Below, piece after piece: positions 22,454 to 34,200 of a stretch of 64,000 nucleotides of DNA. This stretch comes from Calcarisporiella thermophila CBS 279.70. Its lineage: Eukaryota > Calcarisporiellomycota. Each line of letters begins with the position of its first letter. Position 1 is the first letter of the stretch. The notes below the pieces were generated by a model that saw only the letters and a program-made list of their open reading frames with translations, was not told the DNA's origin and made no database searches. The stretch covers positions 178,196 through 242,195 of the forward strand of contig NW_027192217.1 of the NCBI RefSeq assembly GCF_041956535.1. The letters are read 5' to 3'. A program made the position numbers and the translations under genes.

Positions 22454-23406
22454 CCCGTAACTAGGCTAATTCTTCTCTGACATTAAAACTTGGACTAATT
22501 TTTTGATCAATACACTATGGAATCTCGTATCCCTATAGTCATTAAAAAAGGAGAGTTGCTACGTCACAAGAGTCAGTTAAAAAACAATTAATAAGCTTGA
22601 TTTAATTTTATTAAGATTGCAGAGGGTCATATCTTCGCGATCATCCTCCGACCGATACGCTAGGCACCACCTGCCGAGGACTTGCGATACGACGACCATG
22701 GGCCTATTTGTCTTATATGTTTGGCTATCGGTTGTGTGGCGGCTTGGCTCCCTCGTGCTTTTGTGTCCGTTGCGTCCCTTTCCAGCGGGTATTCATTAGT
22801 TTTGAGGAAGCCTTCTTTTCTAATTACTAGACCCTGGTGCTGAAGTTTACTCCCAAATAATTTACATATCTCTCTTTGATTATGGGGCAAGCTTTGCAGC
22901 TCTTTAAACCTTGCGTTGCCTACTGGTTGTAGCCTGTGAAACAGCATCGAGTAGAATATTAAAGGCACCTATTCCTCGATGGAATAACCTACTATAGATC
23001 CAAGTAGATGCGTGAATCTAGAATGGTGCTTTAACTAGAAATAAAAGCAATATCCCACTAGGAAATATTGTAACCTCCGGATAGGAACAGGCCTATTCAA
23101 TATAATCTGGGTAGCTTATTTAGCAACCCAGTAGGTGCGTAAAACCACGCGTACTCCAATGTATTTTTATTACAGTCACGCAAGGAAAAAAGACAGAGAT
23201 TACCCCGCATAGAATAAAGACAAAGCAGTAGTAAACCGTAAGAAGGACGTAGTGAAGAGAGCAAAACAAAATAGCAAAGCGACAAAAACACAAAAAAGAA
23301 AAAGCAATTAAAACAACTCTATATATACTTTCCCGCTTGGATAAAAATCAAATAAAAGCAAAAGAAAACAAAAGAAAACGAGATTGATTAAACTCGCACG
23401 CTAACC
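22454..23406. other. Intergenic, unassigned; small hairpin
   Basis: Between two minus-strand genes. The part 22617-22960 is richer in GC than its surroundings and has a 102-codon frame on the minus strand, possibly decayed mobile DNA, but no domain is recognisable. A stem of 9 pairs with one mismatch lies at about 23106-23130 (CTGGGTAGCT...AGCAACCCAG). The rest is purine-rich promoter or 3' UTR sequence. Confidence 0.35.
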
Positions 23407-25050
23407 TCAGTGTTTATGCCAAAGAGTTAAACGGGTCTGGTCAGCACCCAATTCCTCGGTTTTCCGCCTACCTCGAGGGGCGGAGGTCGCCTTTGTAGTC
23501 GTATTATTAGGCGAAGTATCCGATAGCTTATCGAGACCATTAGAGTTTGCCTGCTTGGATTTTGAAGCTGTCTTTGAACGAGAGCGGGAGGGTTTGGTGG
23601 TGGGGTCTTTTACTTTTTTAGTCACGCCTTTTGTATCTACCTTGCGTGGCCTTCCCACTTTCCCAGTCCTTCCCTTTTTCTCATTATTCGCGAGAGTCGA
23701 TGATTTAGTCGCACGGAAGTTGAGTTTTGTCTGCACCACTACCATGTTGTTTAAGAGCTCAATCCGACCCTTCTTCCTCTCTGTTTCAGCAGGGTCATCT
23801 TCCGCCGGACGCTTCACATGCTTAGTCTCTAATTGTGTCAATTCGTCCTCTGAAGCTTCATTTTCTCCGCTTAACAGCTCGATAGCTTGATCCGCATCGC
23901 CAATAAAATGATAATCAAAAACACCATCCCATTCGCTCCGTGCAAGGGCAACTCTATTTACAAATATAACCGTTCCCCCGCGCGCGTGAACGCACTTTGC
24001 CATCTCCTTTACTAGCCGTTTAATGCCAGGAACTTTAAGAGAAGTTCCCATGATAATCAACAGATCGGGATTTTTGCGAAGATCGAATTCACTCAACTCC
24101 CCAATTAGTGATCCGTGCGGGTGCTGCTCATTATACAATACAATGTCCGGACGCAGAAAGCCAGAAGGTCTTGAGCGCATCCCCATAATATCCCTTACTT
24201 GCTGCTGCTCCATACAGGATGGGCAGTCTGGTGGGTCCCCAGCACGAAAAGCGCGCCGCACTTCTTCATCGAAAATGTACCGATTGTGGCATACAGTGCA
24301 TACCACATGATCTAAATCCCCATGTAATAATACTGCACGTGTAGCTGCTTTATTACTAGGATCAATACGAGTTTCCAGGCCAACCCGCTTTTCAAGCGAA
24401 TCGATGTTCTGAGAATAACAGCGTAGAAGCTTTCCCTGAGCATCCAAAGATTTAAGGAATCGGTGAGCTGCTGTATCCTGCGCTTGCAAAATACGCTCTT
24501 TGAACTCGGCAATAAAGTGATAAAAGATGCGCGTAGTGGTTGGATTCTAAGTTTGAATAAAGATATATCATGGTTCAGCAAAGCTTCATGAACATATTCA
24601 AGAGCTTCAAAAGCATGCCAATAGGAGCACACCATAGATATTTCTAAACATTTACCAGAAATAATGTTGCATCAAACAAGTCTTTGCCACTGACCACTGA
24701 CTTTGGATATTTCTCTTTCAAGAGAGCAAAGAGACCGTCTGTGGAACGGAAATCGGGAATGCCAGCGGAAACAGAAACTCCAGCGCCTATCAGACAAAAG
24801 GAAAAGTGAATTAGAACTGTGATTGATGTATAAGAGATGAAAAGACCATAATAGGTCCTCTAGGAGCTGGATAGGCATGCTCTCTTTAATCTCCATGCTA
24901 TTTCAGCCTCATTTTGGTACTGATAAACACAAAAAAATAATTACCCGTAATGGCGACACAGCGCCGACATTTTTTGATGGCGTTGCGCACCTTTTTGATG
25001 TGCTCGCTAATGCTCTCGAAAGTCGAGTCAAGGGGAACAGAAACTGTCAT
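23407..25050 (-). CDS. Nuclear sirtuin, Hst3/Hst4-like NAD-dependent histone deacetylase
   Basis: Three exons (24945-25050, 24656-24786, 23407-24546) give 458 residues. Sirtuin hallmarks appear in order: VAITGAGVSVSAGIPDFRS (NAD loop, across the first intron), SQNID, the catalytic His in LLHGDLDHVVC, a zinc ribbon CTVC and CPSC, then LIIMGTSLKVPG and VIFVNR. The arrangement of a sirtuin core at the N-terminus and a basic C-terminal tail fits the Hst3/Hst4 group, which removes H3K56 acetylation after replication. The tail is Lys/Ser-rich, holds an AT-hook-like GRPRK core, and has two Q-T-x-L motifs: QTKLNF near residue 350 and QTRLTLW in the last ten residues. Its promoter is shared with the HP1-like gene. 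Class assignment within sirtuins is moderately sure; the sirtuin call is certain. Confidence 0.9.
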
Positions 25051-25363
25051 ATTATTTAGTCACAGTGTGTTGTATACATTAAAGAAGAGGCGAATCAAAA
25101 TGGATGGAATAAGAAAAGGCGTGGGTTTAAGCAAAACTCGAACAAAAAGAGTGAGAAACCTATGCGGTGAAAAAAATTTTAACTTAATAATTTTTGACGC
25201 TGCTGATTATGTTGTGACAGCGAAAGTGACGATTTCTAAAACTGTTCTTAAAACTCTTGCACTTTCATTACTAGTCGATTTATTCACTTACCATTACCAC
25301 CCATCTACGCTGGTATAAATTATAGGTGACCTGTTGCTAGTACCTATAATTATCATTTCCTAG
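25051..25363. promoter_or_regulatory. Shared divergent promoter, sirtuin / HP1-like gene
   Basis: 313 bases between the start codons of two heterochromatin genes on opposite strands. AT-rich with no factor site I can name. Confidence 0.5.
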
Positions 25364-26320
25364 ATGTCTGATATCGAGAGTGACACGCTAGCTACACCCC
25401 ACATTCAGACCAATACCCAAGAATCTTCACACGAGCAAGTGATTGACGAAGAAATAATAGACGAAAGGGGCGAAGATGGGGACGAGGAGGTGGAGGAAGA
25501 GGGAGAGGAATTTGAAGTGGAGAAAATTTTAAAACATCGTAGATCTGGAAAAGTAAGTTGAATTCTCCTTGGTAATTATAAAGCTCCAAATTGAAATGCA
25601 AGTTTATATCCGTTAACCTATCCATACATTAAACCAACAGACCATAAAATATTTGTTGAAATGGAAGGGCTATTCCGACTCAGAAAACACATGGGAGGAT
25701 GAGAAAAACCTGTAAAGCCGCGCTTTTTTCTTCCTATGTCGTATATCTTACATTTTCTATATCCCTTTTAGAACTGGGGCAAAAGATTTAATCGAAGAGT
25801 ATTGGCAAGAACACAGAGAACGGAATACTAGCGCGAGTAGGAGTGGATCCTCGCGTAATAGTCGAACAAGAACGTCAGGTGTCTCAAAGAACAAAAAGAA
25901 GAGACGACTTGTTAGTGGTAGCTCATTGAAAAACCAAGATTTATGGAGGCGGAGTAAGGACTGGGAGGCCGATGTAAAGGAAGTGATTACCGTAGAATGG
26001 CAGCCCGATAAGAAGACTAAAGAGGTGGCCCCGCATGCATATTTGAGATGGTATTTCTTATTCATCCTTTTTTATTTACCCCCCAACTTCTGATTGCTTA
26101 TTTGGCTGAATCATTTTCGCTCCTATAGGCACTCCGGCGAAACAACATGTCACCGCATTCATATCGCTTATCAAAGATGCCCTCAGAAGGTACCCCTCAT
26201 ACATAATTTTAAGATGCTTAGCCATGTTTATAACTATCGCACCCATCTTTATATTTTCTTGCATAGATGATTAAGTACTTTGAAGGACGCATTCAGATAG
26301 TCCCTATCTCAAATAGCTAG
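25364..26320 (+). CDS. HP1-like heterochromatin protein (chromodomain + chromoshadow)
   Basis: Reads methylated H3K9 and compacts chromatin. Five exons (25364-25552, 25641-25711, 25772-26050, 26129-26189, 26267-26320) sum to 217 residues. An acidic N-terminus leads into the chromodomain at about 48-102: EFEVEKILKHRRSGK, YLLKWKGYSDSENTWEDEKN, LIEEYW. Two of the three aromatic cage positions are Trp and Tyr as usual; the first is Phe instead of Tyr. A basic hinge (KNKKKRRL) follows. The C-terminal chromoshadow domain is short but recognisable: VITVEWQPD, LRWHSGETTCHR, YQRCPQKMIKYFEGRIQI. The protein ends right after this domain. It fits Swi6/HP1 orthologs in architecture, though with a shorter hinge. 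Confidence 0.92.
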
Positions 26321-27691
26321 ATGCTATTGGAATTTTTTTATGGTGTTATGATAAACTCATTGTAATTCAATATTATAATCTAATCATCACAATTGAAAAC
26401 ACGTTCTACTGATCAAATACATATATATATTGTTGTTATATTAAACGGTATCTTGGATTCTTCTGACAACTAGGATACGATGCAGCTTTCTCCACCTATA
26501 AAAGTTTGTATCAGTTTTCAACCATATTTTTTATATTGTCGACATGACACCATTGCGTGAGAAAAAGCTCATAATTACACCATACGGAGACCAATAAAAA
26601 TCACTCTAGTCCTCGCCACCATCCACCATTGTTTGCAGAGCCCGATAACGGGGCCATTTTGGTATTATTTAATTTTGTACTTTTTCTCAACCCTCCAGCA
26701 TCTTTTTGTTTTCTTTCCACACCAATCAATAGAATTGCTCACACATGGATTTATTCGAATAGCGAGAAGTAACCTAAGAAGAAAACCATTGTGACTAGTT
26801 TGCTGAGAAGAAGCGTAAAATTTTCAAGCCCGTCTCTCACCAAAAAGCCTAAAGCTATTAAAATAATAGCTTGTTATATAGTATATTTGGCTAGTAATGT
26901 TGATCCCTGTGATCCAATTGCTATCCCTAAGCTCTCTATCGCTCTTCCCCAAACACTTCGGTAGGTTTAGATGACGCAAGAATTGATCGTGTAATCATTA
27001 AAAAACACAATTATTGTAGATAATAGACAAACTTTCTTATAAAGATGATGTATCACAAATATAGATGAGATAATCAAGTAAAAGAAGGTAATCGAAAGAT
27101 GAAAAGATAGCTCCAAGAAAATTAATATATCAATAGGACTTTCCAAAGGTACGTATTAATCTAATAATCTAATATTAATGAAATATCCAAATAAGCTACT
27201 AACTCCATCCTTCACCCTACTGCCATATCAATCCATATTGTACCAATTTTCCTCACGAAAAGTCCACTGATACTCTCACTACAGGAGGTATATATCCCCC
27301 TTACTATGCATTGAGATTTCCATAGTTTCTCTAGCCCGATCCATAGCGCTGGGCTATTATATTTGGATCTCGAAAAACTGGCGCTCGAATTTTCAAAAAG
27401 TGCAAACAATCTTTTAACAGATATGCTCTGGTTCCTTTCTCTGAACGTTTCACCATACACACTACTTTGCACATGAATTAGTGCTAGGGTGTGGAGCTAT
27501 GAAGAAAAAATCTATTGTATAAGGTACGATAGCCCCTTCAACATGTAACAGTAACAGCAGCGTAACAGTAGCGTCATTTCGCAAAAGATACATAAAGATC
27601 CCCTTTTTCGCGCTTTTTGCCACTAGTTATCGTCAATTTATCACTTGCTCGACGTACTAAAGTTATCCGATTAGGTGATCTTCCACAATAA
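26321..27691. other. Intergenic, 1.4 kb, no gene seen
   Basis: Strongly AT-rich sequence with no frame of more than 90 codons and no recognised repeat, tRNA or snRNA element. It holds the 3' UTR of the HP1-like gene and the promoter of the small secreted protein gene. Confidence 0.4.
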
Positions 27692-28012
27692 ATGATATGT
27701 TACAATTTGGCTCTAACTGCCATTATGTTGAATAGCTATGAAATTGCTACTTCTTTGGTTGGCCTCCTATTCGTGTGGATGTTCGCCACCGTTTCTGCAC
27801 AAGAGTGGGAGTGCAATGAAAACAATCACCTGGGTGATATGAGGGTCAACGCGTGTCGTAGCAACAATTACTTCTGTCTTAACCAGTTCTCCAACGTCAA
27901 TAACAGCGGGGTAAGACCTTTCTGCGTGCGTGCAAGTGACTACGGAGGTCAAGGCCTTTTTGCGAGGTGGCAATGCTTTTCCAACGTTCATTTCGACAGA
28001 CCCTTGCCTTAG
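27692..28012 (+). CDS. Small secreted cysteine-containing protein, function unknown
   Basis: Not recognised. The frame encodes 106 residues, or 95 from the second in-frame ATG at 27725, which starts just before the signal peptide (hydrophobic SLVGLLFVWMFATVSA, cleavage likely before Gln-Glu-Trp). The mature part is about 70 residues with five Cys (WEC, NACRS, YFCLN, RPFCV, WQCF), Asn-rich, with no known domain. The odd cysteine count and a GTAAGA donor-like site at about 27910, followed by several AG sites around 28010-28040, raise the possibility of a second exon and a different C-terminus. Small secreted Cys proteins of this kind are often effectors, cell-surface or antimicrobial proteins, but nothing here decides. 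Confidence 0.45.
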   Translation: MICYNLALTAIMLNSYEIATSLVGLLFVWMFATVSAQEWECNENNHLGDMRVNACRSNNYFCLNQFSNVNNSGVRPFCVRASDYGGQGLFARWQCFSNVHFDRPLP

Positions 28013-28673
28013 CCATAGCTTGGTCTGCATGTTAGTATTACCAACTCCTAAGCTCTGAAAGCACATCATTATTGTTTTTATATTACTAGAATATAATGAG
28101 AAAGTAAAACCACTATCACTGAGAAGCATTCAGCTAGTTGGTACCGTGAAGTTTATTGTGGTGCTAATGCATTTCTATAGGAGAAAATACATTAAAGCAC
28201 TAAATAGTATGTCCACTTGTTCGTTCTCCACTTCAGCTAAAATAATTTGGTCATTGGAGACGTATCCCTTCCGTGTGAACGATTATCTTTCATCACACAA
28301 TTATATTTGGCCTCAAAGAATAGGGGAACTACACTGAAATTTATTATCGAAACAACCACTAATAACAATTATACGCATTTAAGGCAATTTAATTGTAAAG
28401 TTTGAAAGATATCTTCTTTGATAAGCGTATGTATCTGTTTAGTCCATAATTCACAAGGATTGCGAATTCAGAAGATTATTAAGACTTATTAAATGCCAGT
28501 TTCAGTTGGAATTGCTCGTATGTAGATACCAGGTCTCAAGGAATCTAATCCATACAATTAAGGAGTATAGATTTACTATTTGTTATAACTGGAAGTAATA
28601 TGTAAGTCTGCAGTTCAATATAAGCAAATATTTAACAAGTTTATTTAACAAACTTTTTTAAAAATTGTAACAA
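28013..28673. other. Intergenic between convergent genes
   Basis: AT-rich, presumably 3' UTRs of the small secreted protein and thioredoxin genes. A 63-codon frame at 28146-28337 has no feature to support it. Confidence 0.4.
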
Positions 28674-29115
28674 TTATTGAACATGAGCTTTGATCTTATC
28701 CTCTAGACCCTTGGGGTTGGCTCCAACAACGGAGTCAGCTTTCTGACCATTCTTGATGATAACAAAGGTTGGCATAGCGGCAACTCCATATTCAGCAGCG
28801 ATATCCTAGATAAAAATGAGCGTCAATTTGTGAAAACTAACCAAGTAATCTTAAACATACCCCAAGTTTATCAACATCTATTTTGATGAAGACAGCATTT
28901 GTGTATTCTTCAGAGAATTTCACAAACTTCGGGGCAATCACTTTGCAAGGTCCACACCAAGTAGCGAAAAAGTCGATGATGACCTAAGCCGATCAAAAAG
29001 CGGATATCGTTGATTAAATGATGTTGCTGTGCTTATTAAATAAGACATAACTTACGATCGGATTTTTCGAGATAATCTCTTCGAATTCTGCGCGAGTCTC
29101 AATTTCCTTGACCAT
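28674..29115 (-). CDS. TRX1: Thioredoxin
   Basis: Small cytosolic disulfide reductase that serves ribonucleotide reductase, peroxiredoxins and methionine sulfoxide reductase. Three exons (29056-29115, 28861-28983, 28674-28805), all joined in phase 0, give 104 residues, the normal length. The active site WCGPCK sits in exon 2 ([20 protein letters not shown]), and the cis-proline loop [15 protein letters not shown] is in exon 3. No targeting sequence is present, so the cytosolic form is likely. The exons are too short to stand out as open frames. Divergent to the PPR gene with 404 bases between. Confidence 0.95.
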
Positions 29116-29519
29116 TTTGTACGATTGTATTCAAAAGTTCAAAAAGTTAAAAAAAGTGCGTAAAAATGCAATTAAAAAACAAACGATTTTATATTCAAAA
29201 CAGGGGGGTGTCTTACTAATTAATGACGCAATTGCAGAAGATTCGACTGATATCAAGCAAAATCTTAGGATTATAGGCTCGAATACGTTGACTTACTAAA
29301 CCACTACGACTTGTTTCAAATGCAGTATGCAAGTAGCGCCAATCCATGAGCCTCGCGCTAGTTTACTATCTCCACCCTCTCCTCTCATATGGTAGCAGGC
29401 GGGTATAAAAGTGTGAAATCCCATCCTATATTTGCTGTGACTGCTATTTCGTTAGGGAAACTTATGTTTATTTCAAATTCATATTGGGATTTTAATCGGT
29501 TCATCTCATTTACAATCAC
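29116..29519. promoter_or_regulatory. Divergent promoter region, thioredoxin / PPR gene
   Basis: 404 bases between opposite start codons. A GGTATAAAAG stretch at 29402-29411 looks like a TATA box about 110 bases before the PPR start. No other site was recognised. Confidence 0.45.
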
Positions 29520-30854
29520 ATGTTCAAACAATTCACCCGCGGCGGGAAGATCATATATATACTAGGAACATTTCCTCGCCCACGGAAATTTTTCAGTGTA
29601 GGACCACGACCGAGCATTGATAAGTATAATGAGGCCATTTCCGCTGCGGTTAAGGCCAACGACCTCGATCGTGCACTCGAGCATTATCGCCACCTCCCTA
29701 CACTCGGACTCGCCCCAAATAGCCAGACTTATTCTCTCCTTATCAATGGCTATTCCTCACGCGCTCAGCCTCAAGACATTACTCAGGCTGTAGATCTTTT
29801 TAGTCATATGACGGCGACTGAACAACCGGATCCTCAAACATTTGTTGGGCTGATTGAAGCGTGGTCACGTAGTGACAAGAAGTCGAACATGAATTTACCA
29901 CGAAGGATTTATGATGCCATGATTTCTACATGTTCTCCTCAAAAAGTAAAAGTAAAAGATATAGCGGTCTTCGTTCGCGTGATGCTTGAGCACAGAATGT
30001 ACAAAGATGCCGATTATGTGTATCGGTCTCTGTTGCGCCAAGGAAAAAATTTCGACTTTCGTGGTTATCGTGATCTGATTAACGCTCACCTCAAGAGCGG
30101 CCGTCTTTTAACTGCTACAGCCTACTACTATGATATGTTGCATATTGGAGTACGCCCCACGAGCGGAATCGTCATTCACTTGATTGAGGCACACGCAGCG
30201 CGAGGGGACCTCTCTGGCGCATTGCAGATATATCTAGATACCCGAACTAAGTTCCTTATGCCTCCGGCTGTTGCGACTGTGCTAGTGAGAGAGCTAGCAT
30301 GGAAAAATAAGATGCGGCGTGCAGAAGACATCTTATCACACGCCCCAACTCCCGGAATATACTCGATTCTGATACGACAATACTTGAGGATGAAGCTGTT
30401 GAATAATGCGTGGCGATTGACTCGTGATCTATTGACAAGATACCCCGATGGGGTGGTAGTGGTTGCGCCCCTTGTAAGAGACGGTGTGAAAGGGTTTGTG
30501 TCGGTGACGGTCGAGAACAGCCACAACAAAGCTGAGAGAAAGCGCAAAAACTGGGCGACTTTAGGAGTCCATTTCACGGATGATAGAATCCCTGAGCATA
30601 CGGATGGGCAGCTCCTTCTGTTACTAGTATCTCGTACGATGCTTCCAAGAGTTGCCGACGCTCTGACAGCCCGTGGATATCCTTCCAACTATCCTGCGAC
30701 GTGGGTACAACAGGTTGATGGTGAAAGGCGCATAACGTCTACATCGGCGGGGAATTTGACACACACGTATATCGATAATGGAGAAGAACCAGCTGTCCTC
30801 TTCATTGGGAACAGATTTTTGAGCATTAATGATAAAGATCCTCCGGATAGATGA
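29520..30854 (+). CDS. Pentatricopeptide repeat (PPR) protein, probably mitochondrial
   Basis: Single exon of 444 residues. PPR units are helical hairpins of 35 residues that bind RNA bases; fungal members act on mitochondrial transcripts. Repeat-like units are visible from residue 33: YNEAISAAVKANDLDRALEH, then YSLLINGYSSRAQPQDITQA, FVGLIEAWSRS, then YRDLINAHLKSGRLLTATAY and VIHLIEAHAARGDLSGALQI. The N-terminus is basic and rich in Arg, Lys and Phe (MFKQFTRGGK...), consistent with mitochondrial import. The last 120 residues diverge from the repeat pattern. No specific ortholog was recognised, and the RNA target cannot be read from the sequence. Confidence 0.8.
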   Translation: MFKQFTRGGKIIYILGTFPRPRKFFSVGPRPSIDKYNEAISAAVKANDLDRALEHYRHLPTLGLAPNSQTYSLLINGYSSRAQPQDITQAVDLFSHMTATEQPDPQTFVGLIEAWSRSDKKSNMNLPRRIYDAMISTCSPQKVKVKDIAVFVRVMLEHRMYKDADYVYRSLLRQGKNFDFRGYRDLINAHLKSGRLLTATAYYYDMLHIGVRPTSGIVIHLIEAHAARGDLSGALQIYLDTRTKFLMPPAVATVLVRELAWKNKMRRAEDILSHAPTPGIYSILIRQYLRMKLLNNAWRLTRDLLTRYPDGVVVVAPLVRDGVKGFVSVTVENSHNKAERKRKNWATLGVHFTDDRIPEHTDGQLLLLLVSRTMLPRVADALTARGYPSNYPATWVQQVDGERRITSTSAGNLTHTYIDNGEEPAVLFIGNRFLSINDKDPPDR

Positions 30855-31237
30855 GATATTCTCCGCCATAATTTATTTATCTCCTTCAACCCCAACTTTT
30901 TTCCTTCATTGTATCATATTTACTTTTTGTATTTTCGTTAAATATTAATCATTGGATCATTGGGATAAAAAAGACTCACCCGAGTACTTAATGAAATACT
31001 GATGTTGTGCTTCCCAAAATATCGTCTACTCTTGCCATGGATTGTTTTCTCTGGTGACTATAATTGTTCCCTTTATTTGCTGACACAAATATTATAGGAA
31101 TATAATTAATACCATCAGAATAAAGAAAGTGCCTGCCAATAATCTGAGGATATTATTAATAAATATGTAAATGGAATAATATTATTGTACGAAAAAAAGA
31201 AAGTTGAAGACGAAAAGTTGTCATATTTACAAAGACA
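30855..31237. other. Intergenic between convergent genes
   Basis: AT-rich 3' UTR sequence of the PPR and ABC transporter genes. No gene seen. Confidence 0.4.
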
Positions 31238-34200
31238 TTATCCATCCACCCCAAGGTCCTGCTCTCGCACCATATCATAATAAAGTCCGCGTTGCTCTAT
31301 CAACTCTGCGTGCCTACCCCGCTCCACTACCACGCCATTTTTTATTACAAAAATCACATCGGCATGCTGAATGGTGGAAAGACGATGGGCTATAGCAATC
31401 GTAGTACGGCCTTTGGACGCGGCATCCAATGCTTCTTGAACAACCTTTTCACTCTCGGAATCCAGTGCTGAAGTAGCCTCGTCCAGTAGAAGCACCTTTG
31501 GCTGCCGTATTAGAGCTCGAGCAATGGCGATGCGCTGTTTCTGTCCTCCAGACAACTGGGTTCCTTTATGACCGACTTTTGTATCATAGCCGTTGGGTAG
31601 CGACATGATGAAATCATGGATATTGGCCTGTCTACAGGCATACTCGATCTCGGACTGGGTATGTTTACGTGTGGCTCCCAAAAGAATATTTTCGCGTATC
31701 GTCAAGTCGAAGAGAGACGGCTCCTGAGACACAAGAGCAATCTGCTCTCGGAGGGAGTCGATATCGGCCATGGCCACATTGACCCCGTCCAGCTCAACAC
31801 TGCCGCTCGTCACATCGTAGAATCTCTCCAAAAGTGCAATTATGGTAGATTTTCCACTGCCGGACGGGCCGACCAGAGCCGCAAATTGCCCTGGCTGTAT
31901 CTCGAGACTTAGTCCACGGAGAATCGGCTGATGAACACGAGTGGGATACCGGAAATGCACATTCTTGGCCAGAATATGGCCTTGGGTCACAGTGACCTTT
32001 CTCCCCACGCCCGACACCATTTCTGGTTTACGATCCAATAGATTCAACACCGCTGTCGCTGCGACCTTTGCTTGTGTCATATTTTTGGCATACGAGAACA
32101 CACGACCCGCATTCTGCGCCCCAAACACCACCGCCATGAACACCGTGAACATTTTTCGCAAATCATATTCTCCATCTTTGAAGAGCTGGCTGCCATACCA
32201 GAACGCGAGGGCGTATGCGAGATAATTGGCACCTTGAGAGAAAGCATAGAGGAGGGTGGTCATGAATGCGTTTCGCTTTGCCATTTCTTCCGTATTGCTA
32301 AGAGCAACGCGATACTGCGAAAGTACCTGCGATTCTCGGGTCAAACTAGCGACGGTACGGATGGCAGTGGTGGCCTCGCAGGCGAGTTGAGCGGAACTTT
32401 CGCTTGTTTTTTTGGCTCTTTCTTGAAAAGCACTTGCAAGAGCCGTGCGCAAGTAGCCGGCCAAGAGAAGCATGGGCACCGTTGTGAACACAACCAGGGT
32501 CATCTTGTGTCCAACGGCAAGTCCCACGATCAATCCACAGAACACCGTCGATACGCTCTCCATGATCGTGCCGAAGGTTGGCCCTGCTAACCCCTCGATC
32601 ATGGTTGCATCGGAGGTCAGCCGCGAGGTCAAAACACCCGATGCATTTTCATCGCGATCAAACCAACCTATTTCCTGCCTCAGTATCGCCTGTAATGACT
32701 TTACACGTATTGTTTTTGTGAGCCGTTCGGATGCCTTGCCAAGCGTGTACGCCTGTATGCCAAACACGATTGCATTCCCCATGGCAATGAAGACGAACAT
32801 TAGCGACCAGAAATTGGCGCCCTTGCGTAATTCGTCGGGTGGTTTTGTAAACACCTCCAGGATATTCGAAAATGCGATTGAAAATGCTGGGTAAACCCCG
32901 CCATTGAGTGTTGCGGCAAAGATACCAATGGCAATGAGATGCGAGTCGGGCTTCGTAAGCTGGGCTACACGCTTGATAATTTCCCATGTGGTATACTGCC
33001 TCGGCATGTGTTGGAGCTCCCCCGTAGACTCCAGGTCATGGGCAGCCATGCCCTTAGGAGTCGTGTCATAGCTGGCCCTAGCCGAGTTGGCGCGGTACCT
33101 GTTGACATCGAATTTTGGTAAAGGGGGTGCCGGTTCGGGAGGAAGGGCTGGAACAAAGAAGGACGATATTCGTCTACTGATCCTGACGAGCATGTCCGTC
33201 ATCGTTTCATTGCCTGCTTCCTCGTTGTTGTATCCCCACTTATACGATCTGAAGTATTCCGGGGGCAGAACATCACAGTATGGAACCTCGTCCTCGTCCT
33301 CACCATCGATTTCGTTGTTGACGCGCTGGGCCTCCACCAACGCGACATATGCTCCCCCCCGTTTCATCAATTCAATATGGTTTCCCATTTCAACAATCAC
33401 GCCCTTGTGCATCACAACTATCAAGTCTGCATCTCGAATGGTGGACAGACGATGCGCTACCACAATGGTGGTACGACCTTGACTTGCGCGATCGAGCGCC
33501 TGCTGCACCAACTTCTCACTCTTGGTGTCCAGGGCTGAGGTGGCCTCATCCAGCAATAAAATCTTTGGATCCCGAACGACAGCACGCGCGATGGCGATAC
33601 GCTGCTTTTGCCCACCTGAGAGTAAAAGCCCGCGCTCCCCTACGGATGTATTGTATTGCTGCGGGAGATTCATTATAAATTCATGTGCATTGGCTATTTT
33701 GCACGCTTCTATGATTCGCTCCATCCTCATTTCGTGTGGCCGGTTCTCCCACTCGGTTCCGACCAGACCGGCGGCCACATTCTCTGCAATCGTCGCATTA
33801 AAGAGGGTGGGCTCCTGCGACACCAGGGCGATCTGTCTCCGAAGCCACTGCAAATCGAGCCCCCTGATGTCCATATCATCGAGATACACATATCCTACCA
33901 ATGGATCGTAAAAGCGCTCGACAAGTTGAATGATGGTTGATTTGCCGCTGCCGGAGGCTCCTACCAAGGCAACTGTTTGTCCAGCCGGAATGTCAAGCGT
34001 AAGGCCCTTGAGAACTGGGACGTTGGACCGAGCGGGATAGCGAAAGTGAACATTACTAAGATGAATATGCCCGCGTACAGTGGGTAGCTTTCTGCCCTTT
34101 CTCTCGGTGTCAATGGGGGGGACACGGTCAATTGCCTCGAATATTTTCTTTCCAGCACTAATTGCCATGGAAAAGGCTTGAGCATTGGGGCCAACTGATC

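Noticed and set aside
22660-22968. 102-codon minus-strand frame as a transposon remnant
   Set aside because: The region is slightly unusual in composition but no transposase, polymerase or repeat ends could be found.
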